Shown: piece after piece, positions 48,772 to 61,856 of the stretch
Layout of the letters: every line of letters begins with the position of its first letter
Numbering within the stretch: the first letter of the stretch is position 1
Source of the DNA: Daphnia pulex
Taxonomy: Eukaryota > Arthropoda > Branchiopoda > Diplostraca > Daphniidae
Length of the DNA stretch: 64,000 nt
NCBI RefSeq assembly: GCF_021134715.1
Contig: NC_060027.1
Span: 4,216,001 to 4,280,000 of the forward strand
Direction: 5' to 3'
Notes under the pieces: model-generated
Seen by the model: only the letters and a program-made list of their open reading frames with translations
Told to the model about the DNA's origin: nothing
Databases searched by the model: none
Position numbers and translations under genes: made by a program

Positions 48772-50295
48772 TTTTTAAATTGACAAATTCATCGCATTTT
48801 TTTACACGGCTCATGACAAGTTTAACAGTACCGATTAACCATCGATACACGCGTGTTTCATGTCTGGTGATGATCCGCTGAAATTTTTAAAACCTTTTCT
48901 TTTTATATTAGTAGAAGGGGACGAGTGGGTGTATGGGATAAGGCGTCATTTAGGAGTAGGTGCAGTGGTGCACCTGGAGACCAGGGTTCGAACCCCCTGG
49001 CGAGCTATTGTTGGTTGGTGATACACTCGCTATGGCGCCACTGTGGCGTCACATGGACCCCGTGACTTGCTGCTGGAGAGGGAACTCGGGAGGGTTGGCT
49101 GGGGGACGGTTTTCGTCGATATTGGGATCGGTCCAATATTCCTCAGTCGGCGCAAAAGGCAAATGAAATGTGGAATAATGGGAAATTGGCGCTGTATATC
49201 TGGCAGAGCAAAGGGCCCTTATTTGCGCAGTCATTGGGTTAATTGCCTTGTTTCCGTCGTGTTGAATTGGGAATGTGTTGCATACAAGTGGGTGCTGGCT
49301 CTGTACGACTAGTCGAATAATCTCAGTGATCATATGCGCGTTGCTTCCGCACGAATCCAACAATGTTGTCCTTGTCATACACCGCCCGGTGTATCATGTG
49401 GGCAACAACTTGTGAAATGCGTGTATGTGAGGGATTATTTGTGCTAGTTTCAGATCCGTATATCCAGCCTAGAGCCGGGCAGTTGCGACCCCGGCCCCAT
49501 CCACTATCATTGTTAAAATTGTTATGTCAATTATAGAATATTTGGTATCAACAAGTAGTACACACACACAGCGGCGGATGTGCTCCCTCTCCTTGCTATT
49601 TAGTGGTCATATTTAAACTTTTTCTGTTCCTTTTCTGATTTTAAAATAATTGTATTTCATTTTTAATTTATATCAATTTAAATTTTATTTTTCCGCCTTC
49701 TAAATATAGCTCTAAATATGAGCTCTAAATATACCTGATTCCCCCAATCTCCATTCCTAACGAATTGTCTAATTTGACTAGTAACAACATTGTATCGATA
49801 TTTAGTTCTCCATCGATTTGATAATCGATTGATAATTGGTAAACATTGAAATTTCGTCTGCTCTTTCAACAAGCGAATAAGGACTAAGAAGCAGAAGCAA
49901 CAACGTCATCAAGCTGTCTTTGTCATTTCACCCGATTTGTGAGCGAGATGCAACATCTGTGAGACTGTGACAGCTAAATGGTAATATCCTCTTTGCGATA
50001 ATATGTGCAATGCGCCAGGATCTATAGCTGTTCGAGTGGGTGTCAGAAACTCAGAATGGACCTTAATTTTGAGATCATTGGCGTTTATATAAAGGGAAAT
50101 GAACCACTTGTTAAAAAAGCCATCACATTCATTCTATCTGAATTGCTTTTCCCATTTTATTTCTAAACCATAGAACAGGAGGAGAAACAAAGCACCAGAA
50201 GACATTTTAGTAAGTTGTTCCCTTGAATAAACTTAAATTGTGATTTAATGATTTTACAAAATCTTTCTCTTCTCAGCTGAATTAAGTTCCTCTCA
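48772..50295. other. Intergenic DNA with the tRNA-like sequence
   Basis: Apart from the tRNA-like stretch, no gene was recognised in these 1.5 kb. A splice-flanked piece at 50176-50211 may be a 5' exon of the next gene. Confidence 0.35.
48945..49005 (+). repeat. tRNA-like sequence, probable SINE head or tRNA pseudogene
   Basis: A T-arm-like CCAGG-GTTCGAACC-CCCTGG with a perfect box B GGTTCGAACCC at about 48988-48998 follows a loose box A (TAGGAGTAGG). No good acceptor or anticodon stem could be folded by eye. Confidence 0.4.
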
Positions 50296-51004
50296 ATGAG
50301 TTTGACTCCCCTGGAAGTCAGATCAATCCTGCCAAGCAAAATGGAGCCCGAGGAGGTTGATTCGACTCCACACAATTCTGGTAACTGAATAAGTAAGACA
50401 AAAGTTGCCTCTGCAGAGGCAATAGTAGAAATCAAATTCACTGAACGTGAACATCATCAAATAGGTGTCAGGTGAATGGATAGTAATTGGTAGCCTCAAG
50501 CCCACTCAACATTTTAATTTCGCAATGTTATTGCCCGTTTCGTCTTCTAGAAGATCAAGACAATTTCGATACAGACACTGGTAACATTCGTCTCTGTTGG
50601 ACATTTTTCATTTTTTATTAATTTTACTTATTGAACTTATCTCTCAGATGTGATGGCCGAGTCTACCACAACGGCATTGAACCGTTGGCATCAGTCGAGT
50701 CCCATTCGTTCACCCTGGGACGTAGAGCAGCGATTGAGGTAAACGAACGAAACATTCATCGCTTCATTAGGAATCCAGCAGTTTTTTACCTGATAATTCA
50801 TCTAACAGACTATTGTGGCGAGAGTATTTGTCTCTGGTGGTTAGCATGCAGCTAAATAAAATGGGTGACGGCGGCGGAAACCGCTCTCAACAGCCAGGAG
50901 CGCCGGATTGCGGAGGCGATAACAACCATCGAGAACTCTTTATCGTCTCTGGCTCTCGACCATTGTGGAAACTGGAATGTGTCACCAGTTTATTTTCCCG
51001 CTAA
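50296..51004 (+). CDS. Four-exon gene of unknown function (133 aa)
   Basis: Exons 50296-50380, 50551-50580, 50648-50738 and 50809-51004 are all bounded by GT-AG introns (170, 67 and 70 nt), and every phase agrees. The chain yields 133 aa starting MSLTPLEVRSILPSKMEPEE. It has an acidic stretch (EDQDNFDTDTD) and a Trp-containing block with RWHQSSPIRSPWDVEQRLRL and WREYLSLVV, then a Gly-rich tail. The second exon is only 30 nt. No family was recognised, and no signal peptide or clear membrane segment is present. The last ~140 bp resemble 38876-39000. Consistent phases across three introns argue for a real gene, but the C-terminal part may be frameshifted relative to its relative. Confidence 0.55.
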
Positions 51005-51491
51005 AATCATGGAAGATGGATTATTTGAAAATGTCCATTAGAAAAAAACTAAGAAACCGCTGGCAAATACCGATCCGGCGAACAGTGCTCCAGTGCTCCT
51101 CTTTCCCGTTGCCAGGCAACAATTTTTTCCACGCTGCTCGTCTACTGAAAAGGAGAATGCGTTGAATAGTAAATTGATGTGCGGATGAAGACGATTTCGT
51201 GCTAGTCTGGGATGCAATAGATTTATCTAACCGAGTAAGTCGTAATTCCATTAATACTTTAGAAAAAAAGGCTATTTATTGTGAGATAAGAGCGATGTTT
51301 GATATTTCCGAAGAACAGATCCAGTTTCAATCTCAAATGGCTCTTTTTCGTAGAATATCCTCGGCCAAATTTTCATTTATAACCTGCTAAAATTGTTTTA
51401 TTTTACCGATTTTGCATTCGCCTTTCGCCCTTTGGTCGCAATTTTTATGATCTCGCAACGGTGCCCCTTCCCCTCCGTAGAGCCTTTCAAA

Positions 51492-52679
51492 ATGGCGACG
51501 ACGTTACAAATTGTGATTGACGTGTCGCCTGTCGCCGTTCTCAACATATTTTTGGATTTTTCGTTTTTTTCCGCGAGGTAATAACTGACGATGGCGCAAA
51601 TTTTTTCCCTTCTGGCCTAGGCTTAAACCAAAAGAATTAGTCAAATTACTATTTGTCGCAATGTGATTGCTGTATTTTAATAGCAAATTTCCATGAACAA
51701 ACTATTTGGGGACTGTTTTTAAGGACCTTCAAAAATAACTTCACTATCGAAGTAGCTTTGATATACTTGCATTTTTCCTTTGATTTTCTTAAACACTACT
51801 GATGTTGTATCAGAAACTCGAAGAGACTTGAAGCTTGGATGTGCACCAACAGTGATTAACGATAGGAATTTGTTATTATCTGTCTATGATTTGTTGTAAA
51901 CATCCTCGTAAAATTTGTTGAGCTGTGCTGTTTTTGTTTTTAGATCAACAGTTTTTTTTACTAAGTATAGTTATTTAATCTCTGTTATGATAGAAGACTA
52001 CTAGAAATTGAAGTACACCATTAACAGTTTTTTTGTTTCTAGATGGAGTGGATTTGGAGAAAGATCTGTATTTACATGTTTTAAGTACTGTTGCAATGTG
52101 TGACAGATGGTTTTTAAGATAGACCATAAATTAATAGCAGCTTCATATATTGTTGTCCTTTCAGTATTTTTGCTGACTCCAAAAAACCAAATTAAACAAT
52201 GGGTATTACGACTTGGATACTCATGATTCTTAAATTGTGATTCTGTGTTTACAGGTAATCCAGCACAAATTCAACATGCTTCAAGTGCAATTATTAAAAA
52301 ATCTTTGAATGCTTGCCATTACTTAGATTTGTTAAAAAGGATTTGGATGTGGATTCCTCTGTTTAGTAGAAACATCAACTTTTGTTGTGAGGTATACCAA
52401 CATTTTTTAACAAATAACATTTTGATGAGCTTGACTACTTTTGAAAATGATAATAGGCTTGGTGTATCATCTAGGTATGAAGCTACTGTGTGCTCACTTT
52501 TCTCCGAGTTCAGCAACCTTTACATCAATGATCACAACTGGATATTCAATTGGTACACTAGTTTATTTGCTAATCAATGTTTGTTACATTTCATAAAGGA
52601 AAACTTGTACATTTTTAGTTATTTCAACAGGGCATTATTGCGTAATAATACTTTGAGTGTATTACTAATGTCGACTTGA
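51492..52679 (+). CDS. Candidate multi-exon gene near the end of the repeat unit, unknown protein
   Basis: A first exon 51492-51577 (MATTLQIVIDVSPVAVLN..., donor GTAATA) opens with a good start context. Further possible exons begin at 51812, 52044 (reads GVDLEKDLYLHVLSTVAMC) and 52255. The last is open for about 141 codons, is rich in Phe/Asn/Leu/Cys, and stops at 52677-52679, 30 bp before copy B starts. A phase-consistent chain is possible only with weak donors, so the model is tentative. I recognise no domain. Confidence 0.3.
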
Positions 52680-52710
52680 AGCAGAACCGTCAACAAAATT
52701 TGAACCATCG

Positions 52711-53185
52711 TCATCTCGCTCTTAAAACGTCCTCGCCCAGAGCTCCAGTATCTTGTGGTGTGCAGCTACATCCAGCTGCGACGTTGGTGGAGATGATCTT
52801 TTCAGGTAGACCGGTCGCCGGATTCCTAATGAAAACCTGTAAGGTCGTCATCAGCTGTTTGCAACTGCGTCCTGTCCCGCAATTTTCATTTTTGCAGGTT
52901 CCTGAGCAAACGATTTCGTCGATGGCGACCACAACATTTCCCAGTGGATGATCGTTTTCTACGGTTTTGTTTTCCACTTTGAAAGGACAAACCGTTTGGG
53001 AATGTCTTCCGAGTTCCTGCAGTTCTTCCACGATGGAAACCATGCGATACTGGACCACGTTGTCTTCTTCTTCAGGCTGTCCAAGTTGACCGGAACTAAT
53101 TGCGGCAGTGCTTGGTAGGACTGACCAGGCAATGAGCTGCGGAGACGCAAAAGGTAACTAAAAGCAAGATTGTTTTCATCGTCAT
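52711..53185 (-). CDS. Secreted IL-17-like cystine-knot protein, copy B
   Basis: This has the same structure as copy A: exons 53185-53126 and 53076-52711 with the same proposed 49-nt intron. One amino-acid change was seen, Ser134 in A to Gly in B, plus one silent Arg codon change (CGA/AGA). All seven Cys are kept. The stop codon sits at the very edge of the duplicated block, so A and B have different 3' flanks and probably different 3' UTRs and poly(A) sites. Confidence 0.6.
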
Positions 53186-56100
53186 GTCAATGATTGAAAG
53201 TTCTGGGACTAATTCAGAGCAGTAACTATGAGCCGAGTTCAAAGTAGTTGTGATGGATTCTATTCTCGAATCGACCGTCTTTATATGAGAATTAAAGACG
53301 ACAAATGGAAAAGGTTCAAGGATGTTGATCTCCGCATTTATTTAGCACAATTTAGTAATTGCAGGACGTTTCTACAAATTATTCTTTTACGTTCGATGAT
53401 GCCCATCTCAATTTTCCATCAGTTTTATGACGCGCGTTGCGTCATTTTACGTCCCCCAAACATTGTTTGCCGTCTCGACAGGATTTCCAGGAGTTCTGCA
53501 CGTGAAAATTTCCGTTATTATTGTCAACCGCGTAACATTAAACTTTTGGGGTTTCGGAAGGAAGTTAACCATCGAGTGCGCTCGTAGGGGAAAACGCGGA
53601 ATCCATGACGGATGTTGGAAAAGTCGTTACCATGGTAATAGTACATTGATTCTATTGGATTTCCGTTTAATTTTTCCAAGCCGCGTTCTATCCTTCCTAA
53701 CCGCACGTTCGTCGCTATCTGTGCCAGTTAACCGCAATTATTCGGATGATATTGCTACGCGGTAAAATCGGTTTCCTCTTGCAGCGGAATGAAAACATTT
53801 CGCCATTCACCCAGTTGATTTCATTCGTTGCTCCACTGTGTTTTTTATTGTACAAGAGTTTAGTAACTGTGTTTAACCTTGACTGAAAAACGTGTTCTCG
53901 GGGAAGAACGCGTTATTGTTTTGACGGAAATAGGAGTAGTAGTTATTGTGTTCTGTTTTCACGATTGCTATTGGAAATCCGTCATTTTGTGTTTCCTGTT
54001 TGCGTCGATTCGAAACCCAGCAGCCACTGTAGTGTGAGGTATTCGTAGTTCTGAAGAACCTTTATTATATCCTTAATCGAAATGGTGTGTCATACTTCGG
54101 CAGTGTTAATAGGCACAGTTCAGAAATGCCACAGCATTAGTTACATTGTTATATTGTCAGTCGTCATATTTTAAACATGTAGTCTACAACTGAAGGTTTC
54201 AAATTATTTTATAAACTAATTGTAACATTTCCTTCTTCAACAGATTAAAAGGCAAGATCCACAAAGATATGCTACACAAAAAATTCTTGGTCGATTTGTC
54301 AGAAGCTTCATTTTTGTCACACGAAGAGGTATTTATTTAAGGTTATAATTTATTCAATTAATTGTTAAAATTATTTCAATTTCCCGAAAGATATAGTTCT
54401 AACCCATTGTTGGTCGATGGTGTGAAGCTGTAACCAATTCCGCTGCACGGCCCACCCAGAAAGCCTACCTCAGATAAATGACATGACGCTTTAGGTAAGA
54501 TCTGTCTACTTAAGTATTGTAAAAGAAGTTGTGATCAAGCTTCATCATCCTCCCCTTCTTGTATTTTGAACGAGAAAACTATCGAGCTTTGTTGATGGGT
54601 ACTACTTTTAAGCGTCTTTGTTTTACCGACTATTAGAATGCTGGTTTAGGTTTAAGAGGTGCAAGGCTATTAATTAAAATACCAAAACGATATGCGTAGA
54701 AACGAAAGCTGTAAAACCCTTTAAGCGACTTTTTCTTGTGCTTTTCACTCGAGAGAATGTTACGGATGCAGAGGAAAATTTAAATAACAACTTCCCTACA
54801 TAAAGATTAACCGTAGGTTGCTTTGAAACTTTTAATTCTTTGAGTATAGCTGCCTAAATGCAATGTTCGATTTATTGTAGGTGTTCAGTCGCCAGCTTAT
54901 AGTGCGTTTTATCAAATTTCGTCTTTTGCTTTTATGTCGATGATTTTGTTTTGGAATTATCGTAAACAGATTTTCTGGGAAAGCCGCGAAGTGGCGTATT
55001 CGACATAGGAAATAGTTCCCCTGTTGTGATTTTTAATTCAGTGCGTAATACTAGAATAAGGGGAGTCTACCCATCTTCATTTATGTGAAGGTGATCCTAT
55101 CTTTTAATGATGATTTTAAAATGCCGAAATTTGCTGTAGGATTCCTCAAGAAGGCCGTAAACTTCAAATCGGAAAATATTTTGCGGTTAGCTCTGGGTTA
55201 GCTAGTAAATGTTGTTGAAGAAATAGCATCGCAAGCCGTGTCCATTTCTTTATCAACGTGTTGTACGCACAACAATTGTTTAAGGAAATTATCCCCCTTG
55301 GCCGGATGAAGTAAAACCCCAACTCCGCATTCCTTCGCTAACTAATATTTTTTTCTGATTGAATCACATCTATTTAATATGCTCTGCTAATAACACAAAT
55401 TTAATTTAAATTCACTGTACCTTGAAAGAGGAATAAGGGAAAGTACAGATTCGAGAGTTAACTCGCCTGCCAGCACCGTCTTGGGGTTGAAATGTTGCAC
55501 AAGTCGAGATGAAAACACTTCATGTACGATCTGCCTGGTTACGGTATTTTTCTTTCTGCAGTTTTGCCTTTGAAATGGCAAGCTGCTAGCGATGACGTCA
55601 ATAAACCTTTATTTACACGCATGTTGCAGGGCCTTCGGGGCTCAGTAACAGTCGACTGAATTTCCGTTTTCTTTCAGCGTACATAAAAAAAAAAATTGCA
55701 GTCTCAGATGTGACGAAGCGTATTATATCTTGCGTGAGAAAATCGACGTAAGGCCCCTCCTAATCAAGGTGTTCTTGCTCGTATTTACTGAAGTATTTTC
55801 TGCCTTAATATTGCTTGCCTTCCGTTTTCACTAATTTTCTGTTTCTAAGATGGGAACTCCAACAACTTCTGCGATCCTCCTAATCCTTTCCATCTACCCG
55901 ACTTTGACACCGGGACCACCTATTATTGCCGACTTCTAATGGTACTTCCGGACTTCCGGTAATCCGCCACAGCTCGACCGGCTTTCAGTATTAAGCCCAC
56001 ATCCGAGACTCTATACAATTGGTGATTAAATATAATTTCGCTCTACTGTAAAATAGTAATAATTGATTCTTTTGTATTCCATTTTTAGACGAATCCATCG

Positions 56101-59100
56101 TAAACCTGGAAACGTGCATTAGAAAACCGGGTCCGTTTTGCGCCCAACACAGATGATTCTCAGAGCGTTGCGCCTATAAACGAGAATGACAGAGACCAGG
56201 AGTCTAGGACCACCGGATAGCGGAGGCGATAACAACGAAGAAGAACGAACTCGTTATCATCTCTGGCTCTCGACAATTGTGAAAAATGTCACCCAGTTTC
56301 TTTTCCTCCGCACGGAATCCATTCTTCCAATTCAGCCAATCAATTCCGCAACATACCAACGACGACCAACAACATCAGTAGCCGGCAGTAACGTTGGAAA
56401 ACTTCAAGGAAATCCACCCAGACCTGAACCTTTGGCTGTTCCCGGTTGGTAGACCACGTAATCTCCCGCCAACTTGGAGGGTTTTGCCGCGTATTGGGCA
56501 TGTCAGGAGGAAGGAACTGCTTCCGTGGTAACCGAAAAAAAAAAAAGTTATCATCAATTCTGAAAAAACCGCATATAAATTTGTTTTCTTTGTCAGAGGC
56601 ACCTGGTAGAGAAATTTGGCACTACTTTATGGAATCCCATTACTTCAGTCGTCTGCTTCATTCACGCGTTGTCGTGGCTTTCAACATGGCGATTGATCAT
56701 TTTTGTTCGTGTTCTTTTGTGGATCTTCAAAACAAAATGTCAAGTATCTTTTTTTTTTATTACTGCATTTCAAATTCTAACGTATAGACGCTATACTTAT
56801 GTATTTCCCTAATGTGTTTCCACATGTAAGACTAGGCAAGAGTAGATTTTTCATCAATAGGGGGAGACGGTCATGCGATCACTTTGCAATTCCTTCTATA
56901 TTGTTTTTGATTTCATGACATTTTTGCTTTTATTTAAAAAAATGCATTTTTAAGAGTAAATTATGGGAAATGGATGAACAAATGGCATCTCCCTTTCAAT
57001 CACTGGAAATCCAGTTCTCGTAAAGGAATGAATGTGCGTTAGATGGTTACCATGAAGCTGCAAATAATATTTGTTTCTTCTAAATCTATTCAGGCTTCCT
57101 CATTCCGATGTTGTTGTTTTGGAGTGGTGGTGTCGTGGAGATCTTGTTGCCTGATCTTGTCCTTATCATTTTGGTCAGATTTTCCCAGGAGAAACTGGAT
57201 CGGGAAAATGGACAGCCTAAAGAAAGCATCCAAGTGAGCCAAATAGGCATGACTCCTGATTGAAGGTCTGCAGGTCAAGTTTTTTGGAATTTTATTTCTA
57301 ATTGTTGATTGTGATTGAAAACTTTAACGGGTCTTTAAAAGAGAATAGATGAGTGGCAACTTTGTCCCGTTGGAGATTGGCTGGTTGCCATGATTGAAGC
57401 CGAAGTCTAGTGGCAGTTTTTGGACGCCGCCCATGGAAAGAAGAACTCTTCCTTTACCAATTTCACGGCGCTATACTTGGGTTAAGTAAGAGTCACCCTT
57501 CAAAAAATGTAACGACTGAACTGAATGAAACCTTTTTGTAGATTTTAGCATTGCCTACATTCAAGCAGTGTCCTCAACATCGACTGCGTTGACTGAATGG
57601 GTGTGGGTGGGTGACGGCCATGTTTTGCGGTCGAATGGCATCGTCCGTTTGTACCTGATGTCAGTGAGGTTCCACGACGAGAAAGAGACGCCGATTAAAT
57701 GAGGTCAGTTGCCCTTTTTCCCTATTCGTGATCGACCTTTTTGGGTTATTGTCTGTTGGTGGCTACTTGTAACAAACGAATTCACCGTGTCGATCCAACA
57801 GAATGTATTGGGATTTACGTGCATGTAACAGTGCTGCAAGACATATTGATTTTGCTGTGCCACCTTTAGTGTTGCTGTGTAGGAGACGGGGACGTATTTC
57901 ATCCGGAAAAGTGCACTTTTAAAAGCAATTTTAAAAGGCGGACGTTTGTTTTTTTATTTGTTTCTCAGATTATTTTCTTAAACTCGCCCGTGGTATGGAA
58001 TTGGCATGGCCTCTCTCTGTTCTAATTTTTGACTCTTTATAAATGTCGTTGACTGGTGTTGGTTAATAAGATTAAGGCTTGCCCTTTTGGTATAAGTACT
58101 CTCTCTCTCTCTAAGCTCTCTCCATAGACGTTGAATTTGCTTATCAATAGTCGTGAATGCAGATTTGAAATGATTTTGACCAGCCAAGACATCTATCATC
58201 ATGCATGTGTCTTTCAATCAACTGTGCATGAACTTAAAGTGGCAAGCAGCCGTTTTAAATTTTTAATATTGCTTTTTGTTCGTTCCAGGTGCAGTCCATT
58301 GGCAATAAGGCAATAATCAACGTGGTTCCTGGGTGCCTCCCATCAAGGTCGATTGGTGCTCGTACATTCAGGATCCGGATTATCCTCATTCGCTCTGATT
58401 TGATGTTCGACTCGCTCTAGTGAAACCTCACGTTGGTTTCTCCAATTTGCATCTTCAACACGGGTGACGCAATCATTTCATTTGCAGGTTAGTTTTTCAT
58501 CACATTCGCCTTTTTCTATTCCGCCCTTGCGTTTTTCTTTAAACGTTCTGCTGTCATTATTTGGCATTTGGATTTGGCAATCTGTATTTGGAATGTACAA
58601 TTTCTGGTACGTTTTACCGTGACAGAGTGCAGCATATCCAATTTGTTGGTCTAGGCTAGGCTTTTTGCATCATCCGTCTCTTTGACTCTCTGCCGTGACT
58701 TGACCGAGGTCTCTCTACTCTTAAATGTTTCCAAATAATGAAATTCCCGATTCCTTGGTTTTTCAATAGCTATTTGGTAGTTGGTCATCATGGCAGTTAT
58801 GAAAGTACTCGGTTGAGACTTTTGGTTCGTCTTCACTACGTCGCTATTTCGTTCTACTGCGACACTCGCTATGTTTTTGTTTTGAATCGGGAGAGTTAAC
58901 TGGAAGCAGTTATTTTTTTTTTAAAGAAGCGCTGTGTCTGATGTTGGTAATTTTTCATTTGACTGTGCATATAATAACCACAGCGGTCGTTGTAGTAGGC
59001 GAGGTGAATCAGTTTTAGTTTTCCAAATTGTGTTTTTCTTGAAAGTCAGAAAAGCAGTTTGATGGGTTTTTTTTTAACTTGATTTCACGAATAGTTTAAT

Positions 59101-60791
59101 TAAAAGTTTTGTTGCAATGAATTTTCCTCACAACGTTGCTTTTGGTTACAACAATTTGGTTTTGTTTTTTTAATGAGTTGCCTCTTTTATTTCAATGGCT
59201 TGATTTTATGGGAAAAGTTTATGTGCTCTTGATTCGTGAGTTAAGGAAAACAATTAAAACTTGAGTGCGCCGTTTTGAAGTGAGTGGAAAGCAATTAGAA
59301 ATGAAGTTGGCAGATCGCAGAAGCATCTGTCTCGAATGGTTTAAATTTCAAAACAGATTACCGCGTAAATAAAGAAATCTCATAATACGTAACATTTTTT
59401 TATTCTGAAAGAGTCAACTCAACACAAATACTATAATGTAGGTCAACACAATTTACCGATGAGCTTTTTGTTTCTTGCCTCGTTTTTTTCCCCTTTTTGG
59501 GTTTTGTTTGACACTGCCTTTCCGAGGGCTGTTGTGTGTCACAGGGCGACCGTCCGAATATCTCTTCATTTTTCTCGTGATGATCAAGTCGTTGACGACG
59601 GAAAGCGATTTCGGCTCTCTGTTGATTTTCTTTCATGGTTCTAATGACGACACGGCTACTTGTCGTGGTGATACATTAGGTGAATGAACGCCGATGAACG
59701 CGGCTGCTCCTGATAGTTTGTTGTAAACGACTTTCAACAAGCTGAAAACGTGTTCCTTTTCATTTCTTCCTCCATTGTAGCGTATGCCCTAAGTGAGCAC
59801 ACGTTCTCGATGTAGTCAGCTCAAAGACTTATTTGAGTCTTTCCTTCGACTTAATTGAGAGACGGGACGAGTTTGATTAAGTCTTGTAATTGGGGCTGGA
59901 TTAAATTCGTCCAGAAAATAGGATGCCAACCGATGGAAACCGTCTGATGGAAGGTTAGACGCCATTCCGTCCGTTAAATTGATTCCAAGGTGCAGACGTG
60001 TAGATGGTCCAGTAATTTGATTCTTTGTTGGCCAGCATTTGCTCGACCAAACCCTATTGTAGTGCAGGCATCGTGGCGAACTTGAGTTTGTGACGAAGCG
60101 AAAATATTGAATCGATTTGCGGATGATTTTCATTTTCATTTGATGTAGATGGGTGAGAAATAGTTGATTCGACGTTACCGATGTCGTTGAGAGTGCAAGT
60201 CGGTGGAAGTGAAGAAATCATTTTTGGAATTCGACAGTTCACGGTTGAGCGCACCCGGGGATCTGCCCCCCGAGGCCCTGCCCGTGCTCCTATACAATAA
60301 TGTATAATACAGTAATGTATGTTTTTGGGTCCGTAGACCCCAGGCGGAAGTTAGTTCCTGTTCGAAGATGGACTGGTGGTATGTCCATCTTCTCATCCAT
60401 GACGCTCTGTCGAATCCGGGCGCAGCTGCGTGATGGGTCGTCTCTCTTCGGTAACTGCTGGAAAAGCTACTGCTTCACTCTTCGCTTTCCAGCTACATCG
60501 TCGCTCATCAGTTTTGGGTACTTGAGGGAATGGAGACGGGTCGTGATCGCGGACTCATAACCATCATCCGTTTAAACCACTATCCCCGCTCAGACTAATC
60601 AACCTCTAGTATAAAGTCCATATGTTTGGTAATCAATCCACGTTATGGCGTAGCCGTAGCACGATAGCCAAATGCTACTATGTCAAAAGGCGAGCCCCCA
60701 GCTGGTCGGATTATAACCATCTCCAACCGAGCCAGGGACACTCTCCTTTCGCCATAATAGCTTTGTCTATTGGCGCACGCCATCATCTTCA
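53186..60791. other. Copy B interior between the IL-17-like and HEPN genes
   Basis: The content is the same as 35876-43491. All three indels and most substitutions between the copies fall in this interval. Confidence 0.4.
56186..56452 (+). pseudogene. Copy B of the small frame related to the 50.3-51.0 kb gene
   Basis: Its 88 codons match those at 38876-39142. Confidence 0.3.
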
Positions 60792-61856
60792 CTACTCGAA
60801 GAATTTGAAGTCTTCGTTGGTAACCGTAGCTCCTTCAGCCTCTAATTGAACTAGTCGATTCACGATTACTTGAACCTCTGATGCCTCATTTGGATGGTGA
60901 ATGAGATCCAAGATGTCATGGACAGCATCTAGCTGGAGCTTCCAGTCTGCTGAGGAACGGGTGAAGGCCTCGTGCGCGTTGTCGTTGCGGCAGTCAAAAA
61001 CGGTCTGGAGGACCTGGGCGTCGTTTCTAGAGGCCCCGCCGGGGCTGATGTAAAGCTTATTGTTCTTGATCTGGTGGAGGATGTAGTTTGTATTGGCATA
61101 TAAATCCATGGTAATGTTCGGTATGTTCAATTTCAACTGAAGATAAGCCTGTATGGGTTCGGCTAAAAATTTCAGTATGACTCCAAACACTATCATGGAT
61201 AGACCCATGGCTTTTTCGAAAGTAAACGCCGCTGTGAAGGTGAACGAAAATTTCACGAGGCCATCGAAACGGCCGGCCATCATTTCATTCACGATCCTCT
61301 GGATCTCTGTGGCGACGTCTGGTCGATTGATGCTGTTATTTAATAGTACCATGGCGGGTAGGTCTTTCGTCCAGGTTTTCTCGATCTTGTTGAGGTTGAT
61401 GTGGGCTGTATTATTTCTGATGTTAATCACCTTGTCAACATTGGCCTTGGACATTGCTATCGGGAGGAATCTGATAGGGCCGGCCCTGCACTTATCTTTG
61501 ATTACTTTCAGTAGCACCTGCAAATCAATGTTTGTAGCGTTCGCATCCGCTTGTCCCTTGCCACACAAGAATCCATGTACACCCAAAAGCGACAAGTTTA
61601 GAATGTGCCTTTGTGTGTATGTAACTCGCAGGGTCTTGATCTTTGCCGGACCCTGGAGTGGAACGTATGGAACTTTACGTAGGGCCGCCAGCAAGCGTTG
61701 CTGGACTGTTAGGAAGGGTCGTTGTATAGGTAATATGGATCGTGGATTGACAAGTCCTTTATTCAAAACAATCCGTTTCGCTTTGATCACACCACCATTC
61801 TTCTGAGGCGCCGGCTGGGCGTTGCTCACTGGAATTTGCTTTTGGGTCTTTCCCAT
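60792..61856 (-). CDS. Intronless two-HEPN-motif protein (putative RNase), copy B
   Basis: The 354-aa product is identical to copy A, with both R-x4-H motifs (147-152 and 290-295). The only coding difference I see is a silent Ile codon change (ATC in A, ATT in B). The promoter region is also conserved apart from one substitution about 140 bp upstream of the ATG (44692 in A). Both copies therefore appear intact and could be expressed. Confidence 0.75.
   Translation of the reverse strand: MGKTQKQIPVSNAQPAPQKNGGVIKAKRIVLNKGLVNPRSILPIQRPFLTVQQRLLAALRKVPYVPLQGPAKIKTLRVTYTQRHILNLSLLGVHGFLCGKGQADANATNIDLQVLLKVIKDKCRAGPIRFLPIAMSKANVDKVINIRNNTAHINLNKIEKTWTKDLPAMVLLNNSINRPDVATEIQRIVNEMMAGRFDGLVKFSFTFTAAFTFEKAMGLSMIVFGVILKFLAEPIQAYLQLKLNIPNITMDLYANTNYILHQIKNNKLYISPGGASRNDAQVLQTVFDCRNDNAHEAFTRSSADWKLQLDAVHDILDLIHHPNEASEVQVIVNRLVQLEAEGATVTNEDFKFFE

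Noticed and set aside
47000..48800. Possible Rad9-like (9-1-1 clamp) exons suggested by EGKPVFFA and following acidic text
   Set aside because: Exon phases do not chain and the resemblance is only a few residues.
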